From: Parasphingorhabdus marina DSM 22363 | GTDB lineage: Bacteria > Pseudomonadota > Alphaproteobacteria > Sphingomonadales > Sphingomonadaceae | Length of the DNA stretch: 64,000 bases | NCBI RefSeq assembly: GCF_900128895.1 | Contig: NZ_FSQW01000002.1 | Location: 1,054,001-1,118,000 of the forward strand | Direction of reading: 5' to 3' | Part shown: piece by piece, positions 25,488 to 35,856 of the stretch | How the letters are laid out: each line of letters opens with the position of its first letter | Position numbering within the stretch: the stretch's first letter is position 1 | The notes under the pieces: generated by a model | What the model saw: the letters and a program-made list of their open reading frames with translations, nothing else | What the model was told of the DNA's origin: nothing | Database searches by the model: none | Translations under genes and position numbers: made by a program

Positions 25488-26369
25488 TCAGCTCTCCGGT
25501 TCCGATGTCGCCTTTGGCGGCATGCGCAAATAGGCCCGTTCCTCGTCCCGCAGGTCAAAATGCACCACACCGCGCCCCAGCAGCCGGTTGACCCCGTCCA
25601 TCCGCGCAAAATTGAGCAAGGCGGCGGCTGCGGTATCGCGGCCTTCCGGAAGTGCCAGCGTTTCACCGCTGTCAAACTCCAGATTCCAGCGGCGGTTGCC
25701 GATCCAGGTCGCACCCGTGATCATCGGACGCAGCGCCGGAGCCGCTTCGAGCAGTTCTGTCAGTTCCGGCACCTGCTTGTTGGCCTTGCGGCCCACCACG
25801 ACCGGCAGATCCGGCAATTCTTCCGGTGCAATATCCTGCAGCGGAAAGCCTGTTTCATCGATCAGCGACAACTGGCCGTTGCGCTGCCAGACGGCTGCCG
25901 GTTCGCGTTCGAGAATTTCCACGACCAGCGTTTCGGGCAGCCGGCGGGATATCCGCGCTTCACGGATCCAGCCATTGGCAAGCAGGTCATCACGTACCTG
26001 GTCTATATCGACCACCGCCATCGACCGGTCCTTCTGGGCGAGCGCGATCTCATAAACCTTCAGTTCGTCAATCCGGTTGATCCCGGTGACTTCGACCCGC
26101 TTCACCTCAAAACCTGCGGAACCGACGGCAGACGCCACTTCCGAACCCACTTTCTGATTGATCCCGGCATAGTGACCGACACTGAACAGGCCGAGAATGA
26201 ACACGCCAACCAGCCCCCAGGTCAGACCTTTCTGGATTTGCGCTTCGCTTACCGGCATGGCCCGGATCAGCTTGTCGAAAATCGAGACCTGACGGACCTT
26301 CGACTTGCCGGACTTGCGGGGTTTGCCCTTGACCTTCTTGTTGGTCCGCTTGACTTTGGATGCCGTCAT
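25488..26369 (-). CDS. ftsQ: Cell division protein FtsQ
   Basis: A 293-residue bitopic divisome protein. A strongly basic cytoplasmic N-terminus (KVKRTNKKVKGKPRKSGKSK) precedes a single membrane helix (LTWGLVGVFILGLFSVGHYAG, about 48-68), then a POTRA domain (GFEVKRVEVTGINRIDELKVYEIA) and a periplasmic beta domain. FtsQ links FtsA/FtsN signals to FtsB/FtsL and FtsWI. It lies 10 bases after ddl and 56 bases before ftsA. Confidence 0.94.
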   Translation of the reverse strand: MTASKVKRTNKKVKGKPRKSGKSKVRQVSIFDKLIRAMPVSEAQIQKGLTWGLVGVFILGLFSVGHYAGINQKVGSEVASAVGSAGFEVKRVEVTGINRIDELKVYEIALAQKDRSMAVVDIDQVRDDLLANGWIREARISRRLPETLVVEILEREPAAVWQRNGQLSLIDETGFPLQDIAPEELPDLPVVVGRKANKQVPELTELLEAAPALRPMITGATWIGNRRWNLEFDSGETLALPEGRDTAAAALLNFARMDGVNRLLGRGVVHFDLRDEERAYLRMPPKATSEPES

Positions 26370-26379
26370 TGTCTCTTCC

Positions 26380-27303
26380 TCACTGCAGAGCTTCCCTGAT
26401 GATCATTTCGACCAGTTCTTCATAGCTGATCCCGACTTGCTGTGCCTGTTCCGGCACCAGACTGAGCGGGGTCATTCCGGGCTGGGTATTTGTTTCGAGA
26501 ACATACAGCCCTTCCTCGCCGCGTTCATCATCCCAGCGATAATCCGTTCGTGATGTCCCGCGGCAACCCAGTATGTCGTGCGCCCGCAAGGCGTATTCGA
26601 GACAGAGCCTTTCGATGTCCGTCGGGATGTCCGCCGGACATATATGCTCGGTCAGGCCTTCGGTATATTTCGCGTCATAGTCGTAAAAGCCCTGGGTCGG
26701 TTTCAGTTCTGTCACGCATAATGCCCGCCCGCCGACGACCGCTGTCGTCAGTTCGCGCCCGCGGATGAAGGGTTCGGCCAGCAGTTCATCAAATTCCTGC
26801 CACGGTCCCGCGACATCCTTGCCGATCGGATTTCCGTAATTGCCGTCGTTCGTGACAATCGCCACACCGACCGATGAGCCTTCATTGACAGGCTTCAGCA
26901 CATAGGGTCGTGGCAAGGGGTCGGCCCGGTAAATATCCTCGCATTTGATCATCTTGCCTTCCGGCATCGGGATACCCGCCGGGACCAGCTGCTGCTTCGT
27001 CAGTTCCTTGTCGATCGCGATGACCGATGTGGCCAGACCGCTATGGCTGTAGGGTATCTGCATCAGATCGAGCATCCCCTGAACCGAACCGTCTTCGCCT
27101 GGACAGCCGTGCAGAGCATTGAACACAACATCCGGCCGAAGCTCGTTCAGCACCATCGCAACATTGCGATCCATGTCCACGCGCGTGACCTGATGCCCGT
27201 TTTTCTCCAGCGCAGCGGCGACGCCATTGCCGCTCATCAGCGACACTTCGCGTTCCGCCGACCAGCCGCCCATCAGAACCGCAATATGGAGTTTGTCACT
27301 CAT
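26380..27303 (-). CDS. ddl: D-alanine--D-alanine ligase
   Basis: A 307-residue ATP-grasp ligase that makes the D-Ala-D-Ala dipeptide for lipid II. It opens with VLMGGWSAEREVSLMSG, and the ATP-grasp core includes YVLKPVNEGSSVGVAIV and the metal-binding VLETNTQPGMTPLSLVPEQA near the C-terminus. Its first bases overlap the end of murB (ATGA, 27300-27303). Length and order fit a DdlB within the division cluster. Confidence 0.96.
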   Translation of the reverse strand: MSDKLHIAVLMGGWSAEREVSLMSGNGVAAALEKNGHQVTRVDMDRNVAMVLNELRPDVVFNALHGCPGEDGSVQGMLDLMQIPYSHSGLATSVIAIDKELTKQQLVPAGIPMPEGKMIKCEDIYRADPLPRPYVLKPVNEGSSVGVAIVTNDGNYGNPIGKDVAGPWQEFDELLAEPFIRGRELTTAVVGGRALCVTELKPTQGFYDYDAKYTEGLTEHICPADIPTDIERLCLEYALRAHDILGCRGTSRTDYRWDDERGEEGLYVLETNTQPGMTPLSLVPEQAQQVGISYEELVEMIIREALQ

Positions 27304-28214
27304 GCCACATCTCCCACGCGCTGGATTTCCCAGTGCAGCTCGACGCCGCTATGGGCCTTCACGCGCTTGCGCACTTCTTCGCCGAGGGCCTCGATATCCG
27401 ATGATGTCGCTCCACCCAGATTGATCAGGAAATTGCAGTGTTTTTCCGACACCTGCGCCTGTCCCATCTGCAAACCACGACAACCGGCTTCATCGACCAG
27501 CTGCCAGGCCTTTTTGCCGTCGGGATTTTTGAACGTACTGCCACCGGTCTTGGTGCGGAGCGGTTGTGAGGCTTCGCGCTCTTCGGCAATGCGCTTCATT
27601 TCCGCGCCGATTGTTTCCGGATCACCGCTTTCTCCGCGCAACCGGGCGCTGACCACGATTGCGCCCTCGGGCAGTTGCGAATGGCGATAGCTATATCCCA
27701 CGTCCGCCAGCGCGAGGGTACGAAGTTCACCATTGCGCAGCACAACATCCGCGCTTTCCAGAATGTCGGCCACTTCCCGGCCATAGGCGCCCGCATTCAT
27801 GCGCACCGCTCCGCCAATGGTACCGGGAATACCACGCAGAAATTCCATCCCGGCGATCCCGTGATCGCGCGCCATGCTCGCCGCCGAAATGCCGGGCGCG
27901 CCGGCGCCACAGACCAAGGCATCGTCGATATCGAAAGTTCCCTTCGACACGGTTTCGATGCCCGCAAATGCCTTGCCCAATCTGATCACCACGCCCTGGA
28001 TGCCCCCATCGCGGATGATCAGATTGGACCCTAGCCCCAAAGGCCAGACCGCGATCCCGGAATCGAGCTCGCGGAGAAACTGTTGCAGATCGTCGAGATC
28101 TTTTGGCTCGAACAGCCACTGGGCCGTCCCGCCGCTTTTGAACCAGACCAGCGGGGCCAGCGCCGCGTTTTCGGTCAGCTTGCCACGAACCTGGGGCATT
28201 GTCGCAACCGTCAT
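27300..28214 (-). CDS. murB: UDP-N-acetylenolpyruvoylglucosamine reductase
   Basis: A 304-residue flavoenzyme that reduces UDP-GlcNAc-enolpyruvate to UDP-MurNAc using NADPH. FAD-binding segments [23 protein letters not shown] and [13 protein letters not shown] are visible, with [24 protein letters not shown] and the catalytic GSTFKNP. The ATG at 28214 overlaps the murC stop by four bases, which decides the start over the upstream ATG at 28256. Confidence 0.96.
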   Translation of the reverse strand: MTVATMPQVRGKLTENAALAPLVWFKSGGTAQWLFEPKDLDDLQQFLRELDSGIAVWPLGLGSNLIIRDGGIQGVVIRLGKAFAGIETVSKGTFDIDDALVCGAGAPGISAASMARDHGIAGMEFLRGIPGTIGGAVRMNAGAYGREVADILESADVVLRNGELRTLALADVGYSYRHSQLPEGAIVVSARLRGESGDPETIGAEMKRIAEEREASQPLRTKTGGSTFKNPDGKKAWQLVDEAGCRGLQMGQAQVSEKHCNFLINLGGATSSDIEALGEEVRKRVKAHSGVELHWEIQRVGDVA

Positions 28215-29617
28215 GATCGCGCCTCCCCGATGGCATCGGCGAGACCTGCTGCCCATTTGGTGATATCGCCCGCGCCCAGACAGACGATCATGTCGCCGGC
28301 CTGCGCAACTTCGGCCAGACGGCCGACCAGATCATCCATATCGGCCACAGTTTCGGCGACACGGTGCCCGCGACGACGCAACCCTGCGGCAAGAGCTTCG
28401 CTGTCAACGCCTTCAATCGGCTCTTCGCCAGCGACATAGACCGGCGTCACATAGACCATGTCGGCATCGTTAAAGGCCTGCTGGAATTCCTCCATATGGT
28501 CACGGAGTCGGGTGAATCGGTGCGGTTGCACAACCGCAATAATCCGCCCCTCCGCGCCTTCTCTCGCAGCCGACAGCACCGCCCGGATTTCGACCGGGTG
28601 GTGCCCGTAGTCATCGATGATTACCGCACCGTCGACTTCGCCAACTTTGGTAAAGCGTCGCTTCACGCCGCCAAACTGGTCAAAGCCGCGCGCGATCTGA
28701 TCATCGCTCATGCCCATCTCAAGCCCAACCGCGACCGCAGCGATAGCATTCTCGACATTGTGCCGGCCCGGCATCGGCAGGGTGATGCCTTCAATAGTGC
28801 GGGTTTCGCCGTCACGGTTGCGCACAACGACATCAAACCGGTTTCCGCCCGGGATTGGCGTGACGTTGACGCCCTTGATATCAGCCTGGGCGGAAAAGCC
28901 GTAGGTGATCAGACGCCGGTCCCGGATCCGCGGCAGGATCGCCTGCACTTCCGGATGATCGAGACACAGGATGGCTGCGCCGTAAAAGGGGACGTTTTCG
29001 ATAAATTCGACAAAGCTGTCCTTGATCTTGTCGAAACTGCCATAATGGTCGAGATGTTCCGGATCGATATTGGTGACCACCGCAATCGTCCCGTCGAGCC
29101 GCAGGAAGCTGCCATCGCTCTCATCCGCCTCGACGACCATCCACTCGCTGTCGCCCAGGCGGGCATTGGAGCCGTAATTGTTGATGATGCCACCATTGAT
29201 CACCGTCGGATCAATGCCGCCTGCGTCCAGCATCGCCGCGACCATTGACGTCGTTGTGGTCTTGCCGTGTGTCCCGGCAATCGCAATGGTAGATTTCAGC
29301 CGCATCAGTTCTGCCAGCATCTCGGCCCGACGAACCAGCGGGATGCGATCCGCGAGCGCTTTTTCGACTTCGGGATTGCCGCGCTTGACCGCGGTGGACG
29401 TGACAATGACCGACGTGCCCTCGACATTCTCGGGCTTGTGGCCGATTTTCACGTCGATGCCTTTGCCGCGCAGGCTTTCGACGACAGCGCTCTCCGCGAT
29501 GTCTGAACCCTGCACCTCATAGCCGAGATTGTGCATGACCTCGGCAATGCCGGACATGCCGATACCGCCAATCCCGACGAAATGAATCGTCCCGATATCG
29601 GTCCCGACACCCTTCAT
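28211..29617 (-). CDS. murC: UDP-N-acetylmuramate--L-alanine ligase
   Basis: A 468-residue Mur ligase adding L-Ala to UDP-MurNAc with ATP. The N-terminal domain starts [18 protein letters not shown]; the ATP loop is [17 protein letters not shown] about residue 110; EADESDGSF and [11 protein letters not shown]-like [11 protein letters not shown] follow, then [12 protein letters not shown]. It overlaps both neighbours (murG before, murB after) by ATGA. Confidence 0.97.
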   Translation of the reverse strand: MKGVGTDIGTIHFVGIGGIGMSGIAEVMHNLGYEVQGSDIAESAVVESLRGKGIDVKIGHKPENVEGTSVIVTSTAVKRGNPEVEKALADRIPLVRRAEMLAELMRLKSTIAIAGTHGKTTTTSMVAAMLDAGGIDPTVINGGIINNYGSNARLGDSEWMVVEADESDGSFLRLDGTIAVVTNIDPEHLDHYGSFDKIKDSFVEFIENVPFYGAAILCLDHPEVQAILPRIRDRRLITYGFSAQADIKGVNVTPIPGGNRFDVVVRNRDGETRTIEGITLPMPGRHNVENAIAAVAVGLEMGMSDDQIARGFDQFGGVKRRFTKVGEVDGAVIIDDYGHHPVEIRAVLSAAREGAEGRIIAVVQPHRFTRLRDHMEEFQQAFNDADMVYVTPVYVAGEEPIEGVDSEALAAGLRRRGHRVAETVADMDDLVGRLAEVAQAGDMIVCLGAGDITKWAAGLADAIGEARS

Positions 29618-30798
29618 GCAGCGCTGTCCTGCGCAAGGGCTTCCCGGCCACCGGGCGCAAGCGCCTTGGTGTCTTCCTTGACCTTGAGCGGTTTGGTCAG
29701 CGGCGAGGTGCCGATACTCTCGACCAGATCCGCGAGGTCATTGACAGCATCCGGCCGACCGCATTTGCGGGCAAAGCGGGCTGCGTTTTCCAGCGCGCCA
29801 GGACCGAGAGCCATTTTCTGCATCTGTTTCGCCAGTTCCTTGGCGGTGAATTGCGGCTGCGCTATCGCCCGGGCGCCGCCGGCAGCGACCATCTCCTTGA
29901 CATTGTAGCTCTGATGATCGTCGGTCGCGATCGGGAGCGGGACCAGTATGGCCGGTCGCCCGGCGGTTGTCAGCTCGGCAATTGTCGATGCCCCAGCGCG
30001 CGAAATCACCAGATGCGCCCAGCCCAGCCGCTGCGGCAGATCGGGCAAATAGGTTGCGAGTTCCGCGGGAATGTCATGCTCGGCATATTTCTCGCGGACC
30101 TTTTCGATATCCGCTTCCCGGCATTGCTGGGTCACCTGGAGCCGCCGCCGCAGATGGACTGGCAGCATCGCCATCGCATCGGGCACGACTTCGGAAAGGA
30201 TCGTCGCACCCTGACTGCCTCCGGTAACCAGCACCCGGAAAATGCCGTCTTCGGTCAGTGGTGGGTAAGGCTCCTCGCGCAGCGCGATGACTTCCTCCCG
30301 AACCGGATTGCCGACCAGATGAACCTTTTTCTCATGCTTCGGCTTGAGCCGCAAAATGTCCGGATAGGATGTCGCAATGGCGTTGACCGAGCGGGCGGCC
30401 AGCCGGTTGACACGCCCGAGCACCGCATTCTGCTCGTGAATGATGGTCGGGATGTCGAGACGGTTCGCTGCCAGCAAGGCGGGGAATGCCGGATAGCCGC
30501 CAAATCCGACCACGGCGGACGGTTCAAATGTCCGGTACAGCTGAAGCGCCATGCTGCGCCCCTTGAGGATTGCCCGCGCACCCCTGAGCCACCCACGCGG
30601 ATCCTTGGTAATCCGGCCGGCGGGCAAAACATGCACCTGACCGTCATCAACCATGCCAGGGATTTTTTCGCCCCGCTCATCCGTAATCAGCGCCACCCGG
30701 TGGCCACGCAGCACCAGTTCCTTCGCCAGTGCATAGGCGGGAATCATGTGCCCGCCCGTGCCTCCTGCGGCGAGTACAAAATGTTTCGAAAAACTCAT
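29614..30798 (-). CDS. murG: UDP-GlcNAc:lipid I GlcNAc transferase
   Basis: A 394-residue GT28 glycosyltransferase that converts lipid I to lipid II at the inner leaflet. It begins [20 protein letters not shown] with the glycine-rich loop. [34 protein letters not shown] and [11 protein letters not shown] (donor site) follow. The ATG at 30798 overlaps the ftsW stop by ATGA, which sets the start; the upstream ATG at 30825 is rejected. About 35 residues of C-terminal tail are low complexity. Confidence 0.96.
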   Translation of the reverse strand: MSFSKHFVLAAGGTGGHMIPAYALAKELVLRGHRVALITDERGEKIPGMVDDGQVHVLPAGRITKDPRGWLRGARAILKGRSMALQLYRTFEPSAVVGFGGYPAFPALLAANRLDIPTIIHEQNAVLGRVNRLAARSVNAIATSYPDILRLKPKHEKKVHLVGNPVREEVIALREEPYPPLTEDGIFRVLVTGGSQGATILSEVVPDAMAMLPVHLRRRLQVTQQCREADIEKVREKYAEHDIPAELATYLPDLPQRLGWAHLVISRAGASTIAELTTAGRPAILVPLPIATDDHQSYNVKEMVAAGGARAIAQPQFTAKELAKQMQKMALGPGALENAARFARKCGRPDAVNDLADLVESIGTSPLTKPLKVKEDTKALAPGGREALAQDSAA

Positions 30799-32042
30799 CT
30801 GTTCGTCTGTCCTGTTGTCGTCCACTCTCTGACATAAAGCGAACGATCCAGATACGGGTTTCTGCGCGTAAATGCCAGCAGGAGTCCCGCTCCGAATGAC
30901 AGGGCCAGGAAGGACGAACCACCATAGCTGATGAATGGCAGCGTCATGCCCTTTGAGGGGAAAAGTTGCAGATTCACGGCCATGTTGATCAGGGCCTGCC
31001 CACCGAACTGGGCGGTGAGACCGGCCACGGCGAGAATGATGAAATTATCCTCTTCATCGAGCAGGCGGAGGAAAACGCGCACAATGATCGCAAAATAGAC
31101 CAGCGCAATGGCCATGCAGGCCAGCAGCCCGAACTCCTCGCCAATCACGGAAAAGATATAGTCGGTATGCGCCTCGGGCAGTTTGAATTTCGCGGTGCCG
31201 AGACCTGGCCCCGTGCCCAGTAGTCCACCGCTGACAAGGGTCTTGTGGGCGAGCATCACCTGATCAAACTCGTCGCCACCGAACAGCCAGCTGTTGATCC
31301 GCTGTGTCGCCACCGGATATAAAAAATAGGCCGCAACAATTCCCCCCACGCCAAGAATGCTGATGCCTCCGATGATCCGCGCAGACAGTCCGGAAATCAT
31401 CATCAGGACGAACCAGATCCCGCAAAAAATAATGGTCTGCCCAAGATTGGGCTGCATCATCAGCAATAGCGCCACGACGCCGGTCAGCACGAAGGACAGG
31501 GAAACAACGGGAAGCGAGGGATCCTTGACCCGCAACGACAGCAACCAGCCCACCGAAACAGCATAGAAGGGCTTGAGAAACTCTCCGGGCTGGATGGTTG
31601 CGAAACCATAGCCGATCCAGCGTTGGGCACCGTTGACCGAATTGCCCATGATCGGCACCAGAAACAGCAGCCCGAACGCGCCGATGGCCGCGAGAATCGC
31701 AAAGCGCCGGGCCTGCTCCTTGGGCAACATGGAAACAACCAGCATGATCGGAATGCCAACAGCCACCCAGCCAAGCTGGCGATAGAAATAATAGAGCGGA
31801 TCGAGCGTGACCTTGTCGGTGCTGTGCTTGAGCGCAGACACAGGCGAAGCCGCGGCGACCGCGATCAACCCGATCGCGATAAGCGACACGATCAGTGCGA
31901 GCAAAACACGGTCAAGCTCCCAGAACCAGACAGAAAGCGGCGAACGATCGCTGCGTCCGAGACGTGACTGCAGCTGAAACCGCTTCTTCTGCAAACCGGC
32001 AGCCAGTTCTGGCATGGCGCTATTGGATGCGTTTTCTGTCAT
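30795..32042 (-). CDS. ftsW: Lipid II glycan polymerase FtsW
   Basis: A 415-residue SEDS membrane protein with about ten helices; it polymerises septal glycan together with FtsI. Typical segments are GYGFATIQPGEFLKPFYAV, TGPGLGTAKFKLPEAHTDYIFSVIGEEFGLL and the C-terminal KGMTLPFISYGGSSFLALSFGAG; the Glu and Lys/Asp of the central loop are present. The start overlaps the murD stop (ATGA, 32039-32042). Confidence 0.96.
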   Translation of the reverse strand: MTENASNSAMPELAAGLQKKRFQLQSRLGRSDRSPLSVWFWELDRVLLALIVSLIAIGLIAVAAASPVSALKHSTDKVTLDPLYYFYRQLGWVAVGIPIMLVVSMLPKEQARRFAILAAIGAFGLLFLVPIMGNSVNGAQRWIGYGFATIQPGEFLKPFYAVSVGWLLSLRVKDPSLPVVSLSFVLTGVVALLLMMQPNLGQTIIFCGIWFVLMMISGLSARIIGGISILGVGGIVAAYFLYPVATQRINSWLFGGDEFDQVMLAHKTLVSGGLLGTGPGLGTAKFKLPEAHTDYIFSVIGEEFGLLACMAIALVYFAIIVRVFLRLLDEEDNFIILAVAGLTAQFGGQALINMAVNLQLFPSKGMTLPFISYGGSSFLALSFGAGLLLAFTRRNPYLDRSLYVREWTTTGQTNR

Positions 32043-33373
32043 GCAGCATTGTCCCCCACTGCGGTCCCGATCTGTTGTTTTTCAATCACCGATTTGACAG
32101 CACAGCGGAAACATTCGCCGCGCGCTTCAAAATCCTTGAACTGGTCGAATGATGCGCAAGCCGGAGACAGCAGGATCGTGTCACCGGGCCGGGCATTAGC
32201 CGCTGCGCGCTGCACCGCGGTCAGCATCATCTCGCAGGACTCGACGGGCATGACTGGTCGGAGCAGTTCGTCAAACAGCGGTCCGGCCTCGCCGATGGTA
32301 TAGGCTTGCACCACATTGCCGAAAAACGGCTCGCACTCCGCCAGATTATCGCTTTTGGGCAGGCCGCCCAGTATCCAGTGAATCCTGGGATAGGCCCCCA
32401 GTGCCGGGCCGCTGGACGCCGGGTTGGTGGCCTTGCTGTCGTTCACAAACAGGACGCCATCTGCTTCCGCGGTCCGTTCCATCCGGTGGTCCAGACCCCT
32501 AAAGCTCTCGAGGGCGGGCCGCCACTGCGCCTCGTCAATACCCAGCGCTTCAACGGCGGCGACAGCTGCGCGCGCATTTTCCAGATTATGCGGACCCTGC
32601 AGCGAGGGCCAGCTCTCCTGACCGGCCAGGACGGACAGACTGCTATCCACAATGTGTCTTACCCGGCCCTCGGCCCGGATTTCGCGCAGAGCGAGTTGCG
32701 ATTTTTCATCCTTGCCCGCGAATATGGCGACATGGTCCGGGCTCATCATGTCAAACAGCCGGGCCTTCGCCGCGGCATAAGCATCGAAACCGTCGTAACG
32801 GTCGAGATGATCGGGAGTGATGTTGAGCAGCATGGCCACGTCACAATCGAGGCTTTGCATCAGGTCGATCTGGTAGCTTGACAGTTCGAGCACATAGATA
32901 CCCCCGGCAGGCAGCGGGTTCTGGCTCATGATCGGCAACCCGATATTCCCGCCCATCTGCGTCGGCAGTGCGGCGCTCTGCAGGATGTGATGAATCAGCG
33001 CGGTGGTGGTGGATTTGCCATTCGTTCCGGTAATACCGACGATCCGGTGCGGCGGCAGGCCTCCCCTCGCCTGTGCAAATAGTTCCATGTCGCCAATGAT
33101 GGGAACACCGTCAGAAGCGGCTTTGGCCACAATCGGATGCCGGTTGAGCGGCACGCCCGGCGACACGACGACACCGTCAAAGCCAGCCAGATCGGACTCC
33201 ATCGGATCGGCGATCACCGCCCGGTCGGCCACTGCATTCCGCAGATCTTCCTGATTGTCCCAGGCCAGCAACTCCGCCCCGCTCGCCGAAAGCGCTTCCA
33301 GCGTCGCCATGCCGGACCGGGCCAGACCCAGTATGGCATAGCGCTTGCCGGAAAAGACGGAGGAGGTGATCAT
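32039..33373 (-). CDS. murD: UDP-N-acetylmuramoylalanine--D-glutamate ligase
   Basis: A 444-residue Mur ligase adding D-Glu. The N-terminal Rossmann region is YAILGLARSGMATLEALSASG; the ATP loop is GITGTNGKSTTTALIHHIL about residue 110; NITPDHLDRYDG and GPHNLENARAAVAA follow, then VNDSKATNPAS. The C-terminal domain ends with LSPACASFDQFKDFEARGE, typical of MurD. Nine bases separate it from mraY. Confidence 0.97.
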   Translation of the reverse strand: MITSSVFSGKRYAILGLARSGMATLEALSASGAELLAWDNQEDLRNAVADRAVIADPMESDLAGFDGVVVSPGVPLNRHPIVAKAASDGVPIIGDMELFAQARGGLPPHRIVGITGTNGKSTTTALIHHILQSAALPTQMGGNIGLPIMSQNPLPAGGIYVLELSSYQIDLMQSLDCDVAMLLNITPDHLDRYDGFDAYAAAKARLFDMMSPDHVAIFAGKDEKSQLALREIRAEGRVRHIVDSSLSVLAGQESWPSLQGPHNLENARAAVAAVEALGIDEAQWRPALESFRGLDHRMERTAEADGVLFVNDSKATNPASSGPALGAYPRIHWILGGLPKSDNLAECEPFFGNVVQAYTIGEAGPLFDELLRPVMPVESCEMMLTAVQRAAANARPGDTILLSPACASFDQFKDFEARGECFRCAVKSVIEKQQIGTAVGDNAA

Positions 33374-33382
33374 CCCTTTCGC

Positions 33383-34453
33383 TTACCTCAGTTTCAGTGT
33401 TGCGAGACCGGCCAAGGCCAGAACCAGACTGATGATCCAGAACCGGATCACCACCGTAGATTCTGACCAGCCAAGCTGCTCAAAATGATGGTGGATCGGT
33501 GCCATCCGGAATACCCGCCTGCCGGTACGCTTGTAGAAGAAGACCTGCACGATGACCGACACAGCTTCGAGAACAAAAAGACCGCCGACGATGGCGAGCA
33601 CAATTTCGTGATGAATGGACACGGCAATGGCACCCAGTGCGCCGCCGAGGGCGAGACTGCCCGTGTCGCCCATGAAGACGGCGGCGGGTGGGGCATTGAA
33701 CCAGAGAAACGCCAGACAGGCGCCGATTATACAGGCGCAGAATATGGCAAGTTCTCCCGCGCCCCGGACAAACGGAATGCCCAGATATTCTGCAAAAACC
33801 GCATTGCCGGAGAGATAGACAATGATCAGGAACGTGGCGCTGGCAATGACGACCGGCATGGTGGCCAGACCGTCGAGGCCATCGGTCAGATTGACCGCAT
33901 TTCCGGCGCCAACAATGACAAACATGGCAAACGGGAAATAGGCCCAGCCGAGATTGATCTGTATGTCGCTGAAGAACGGGACATAGAGGGAGGTTCCGAC
34001 TTCCCGCACGATCAGCCAGGTGGCGAAAGCGGCGATGGCAAATTCCATCAGCAACCGGACCTTTCCGGAGACACCCTTGTGGCTGGCCTTGGTGACTTTG
34101 TCATAGTCATCCATGAACCCGATCGCACCGAAACCCAGGGTCACGAAGATGCAGGTCCAGACGAAAATATTGGTCAGATCCATCCACAGCAGCAGGGAAA
34201 TGACTAGCGATATCAGGATCATCAGCCCGCCCATTGTCGGCGTCCCGGCCTTTTTCAGGTGGGTGATGGGACCGTCTTCACGGATCGGCTGCCCCTTGCC
34301 CTGACGCATGCGAAGCATGTTGATGAAGCGCGGTCCGATCAGCAGACCGATGAAAAGAGCGGTTGCAACGGCAGCGCCGGAACGGAAACTCAAATAACGA
34401 AAGACATTCAAAATGCCTTCAAACTCGAGCCATTGTGCCAATAGGTAAAACAT
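33383..34453 (-). CDS. mraY: Phospho-N-acetylmuramoyl-pentapeptide transferase
   Basis: A 356-residue integral membrane enzyme that forms lipid I from UDP-MurNAc-pentapeptide and undecaprenyl phosphate. Catalytic Asp motifs are visible: [25 protein letters not shown] and [12 protein letters not shown], followed by the C-terminal [18 protein letters not shown]. About ten helices. The ATG shares one base with the murF stop (TAATG). Confidence 0.97.
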   Translation of the reverse strand: MFYLLAQWLEFEGILNVFRYLSFRSGAAVATALFIGLLIGPRFINMLRMRQGKGQPIREDGPITHLKKAGTPTMGGLMILISLVISLLLWMDLTNIFVWTCIFVTLGFGAIGFMDDYDKVTKASHKGVSGKVRLLMEFAIAAFATWLIVREVGTSLYVPFFSDIQINLGWAYFPFAMFVIVGAGNAVNLTDGLDGLATMPVVIASATFLIIVYLSGNAVFAEYLGIPFVRGAGELAIFCACIIGACLAFLWFNAPPAAVFMGDTGSLALGGALGAIAVSIHHEIVLAIVGGLFVLEAVSVIVQVFFYKRTGRRVFRMAPIHHHFEQLGWSESTVVIRFWIISLVLALAGLATLKLR

Positions 34454-35856
34454 TAATACTCCCCGCTCACCAGTCCGGAAACCGTGCTGGCAAGCCCCAG
34501 ATAATTTGATCCCTTGACCAGAAGGATATCCCCGTCGCCCAGAATTTCAGCGACTTCGGACAGTGCGTCCGCGGCGCTGGCGACATGTGATATTTCCAGC
34601 GGATTATCAAGCGATGCCGCAGCTTCCTGTTTCAGCCGGGCCGCCGTGTGCGCCATTTCGTCGCCAACCAGTATGACCTGCGCAACTCCGGACGCAAAAA
34701 TATCATCAGCCAGCGCTTCATGATAATGTTGAGACCGGTCACCAAGTTCACCCATCGCACCCAGAATTGCGATACGCCGGCCTTCGCATGCTTCCTCTGC
34801 CATTTGTACCAGCGTGGCCTTCATTGAAACCGGATTGGCATTGTAGCTCTCGTCAATCAGCAGGGCAGAACCGCCATCCTTGAGCTGCAGATTGTGGCGC
34901 TGACCGCGTCCCGCCAGCCCTTCCAGTTCAGCCAGCGCCAGCCCGGCCGACGCGAGATCACCACCCACCGCCTGCACCGCCGCCAGAATCGCAAGAGCAT
35001 TCGACACCCAGTGTTCGCCCGGCATGGAAATCGTGAAGCACAGACTTTGATCACCCAGCTTGGCAGTGACCAATGATCCACCGCCTGGTGCCGGTACCAC
35101 GTCAACCGCCCGGACGTCGGCGCCCTCCTGCAATCCGAAACTCACGATATTTTCGCAATGGCTGGCGGCCTTGTCGCGAAGGCGCTGATAGTGCCGGTTG
35201 TCGAACGGCACGATTGCTGTTCCGTCCTTTTCCAGACCTTCGAAAATCTCGCCCTTCGCATCGGCAATCGCTTCTTCATCGGGAAAATGCCCGATATGCG
35301 CTGGCGCAATGGTCGTCACGATGGCGGCGTGCGGACGGACCAGTCGGGTCAGCGCCGACAGTTCGCCGCTATGGTTCATTCCCATTTCGAAAATGCCAAA
35401 TTGCGAATCTCGTGGCATGCGGGACAGGCTGAGCGGGACCCCGACATGATTGTTGTAACTTTTAAGGGATCGGTGCGCCTTTCCCAGCGAAGACCGGTTC
35501 AGGGCAGCGAACAGCGCTTCCTTGACGCCCGTCTTGCCCACCGATCCGGTGACGCCAATAATTTTCGCCCCGGTTCGGGCGCGGGATCCGATGCCCAGTT
35601 TGTCGAGGGCAACAGCCGTGTCGGTAACCCGGACGTGCGGGCCATCAACTGCTTCAGACACCAGTACGCCGCTCGCACCGGCTTTGATGGCTTTGTCGAT
35701 ATAGAGATGACCGTCACTCTGCTCGCCCTTGAGCGCGATAAACAAATCACCCTCGCCAACTTCCCGGGAATCAAAAGCAACACCATTGACCTGGAAGTCT
35801 CCGTGAATCGTTCCGCCGACGGCATCGGCTATTTCGGAAGATGTCCAGAGCGCCAT
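34453..35856 (-). CDS. murF: UDP-MurNAc-tripeptide--D-alanyl-D-alanine ligase
   Basis: A 467-residue Mur ligase adding D-Ala-D-Ala to give the pentapeptide. It begins [16 protein letters not shown] and has the family [18 protein letters not shown], the ATP loop [15 protein letters not shown] about residue 110, [13 protein letters not shown] and [12 protein letters not shown]. The ATG at 35856 shares a base with the murE stop (TGATG); this decides against the longer start at 35892. Confidence 0.96.
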   Translation of the reverse strand: MALWTSSEIADAVGGTIHGDFQVNGVAFDSREVGEGDLFIALKGEQSDGHLYIDKAIKAGASGVLVSEAVDGPHVRVTDTAVALDKLGIGSRARTGAKIIGVTGSVGKTGVKEALFAALNRSSLGKAHRSLKSYNNHVGVPLSLSRMPRDSQFGIFEMGMNHSGELSALTRLVRPHAAIVTTIAPAHIGHFPDEEAIADAKGEIFEGLEKDGTAIVPFDNRHYQRLRDKAASHCENIVSFGLQEGADVRAVDVVPAPGGGSLVTAKLGDQSLCFTISMPGEHWVSNALAILAAVQAVGGDLASAGLALAELEGLAGRGQRHNLQLKDGGSALLIDESYNANPVSMKATLVQMAEEACEGRRIAILGAMGELGDRSQHYHEALADDIFASGVAQVILVGDEMAHTAARLKQEAAASLDNPLEISHVASAADALSEVAEILGDGDILLVKGSNYLGLASTVSGLVSGEY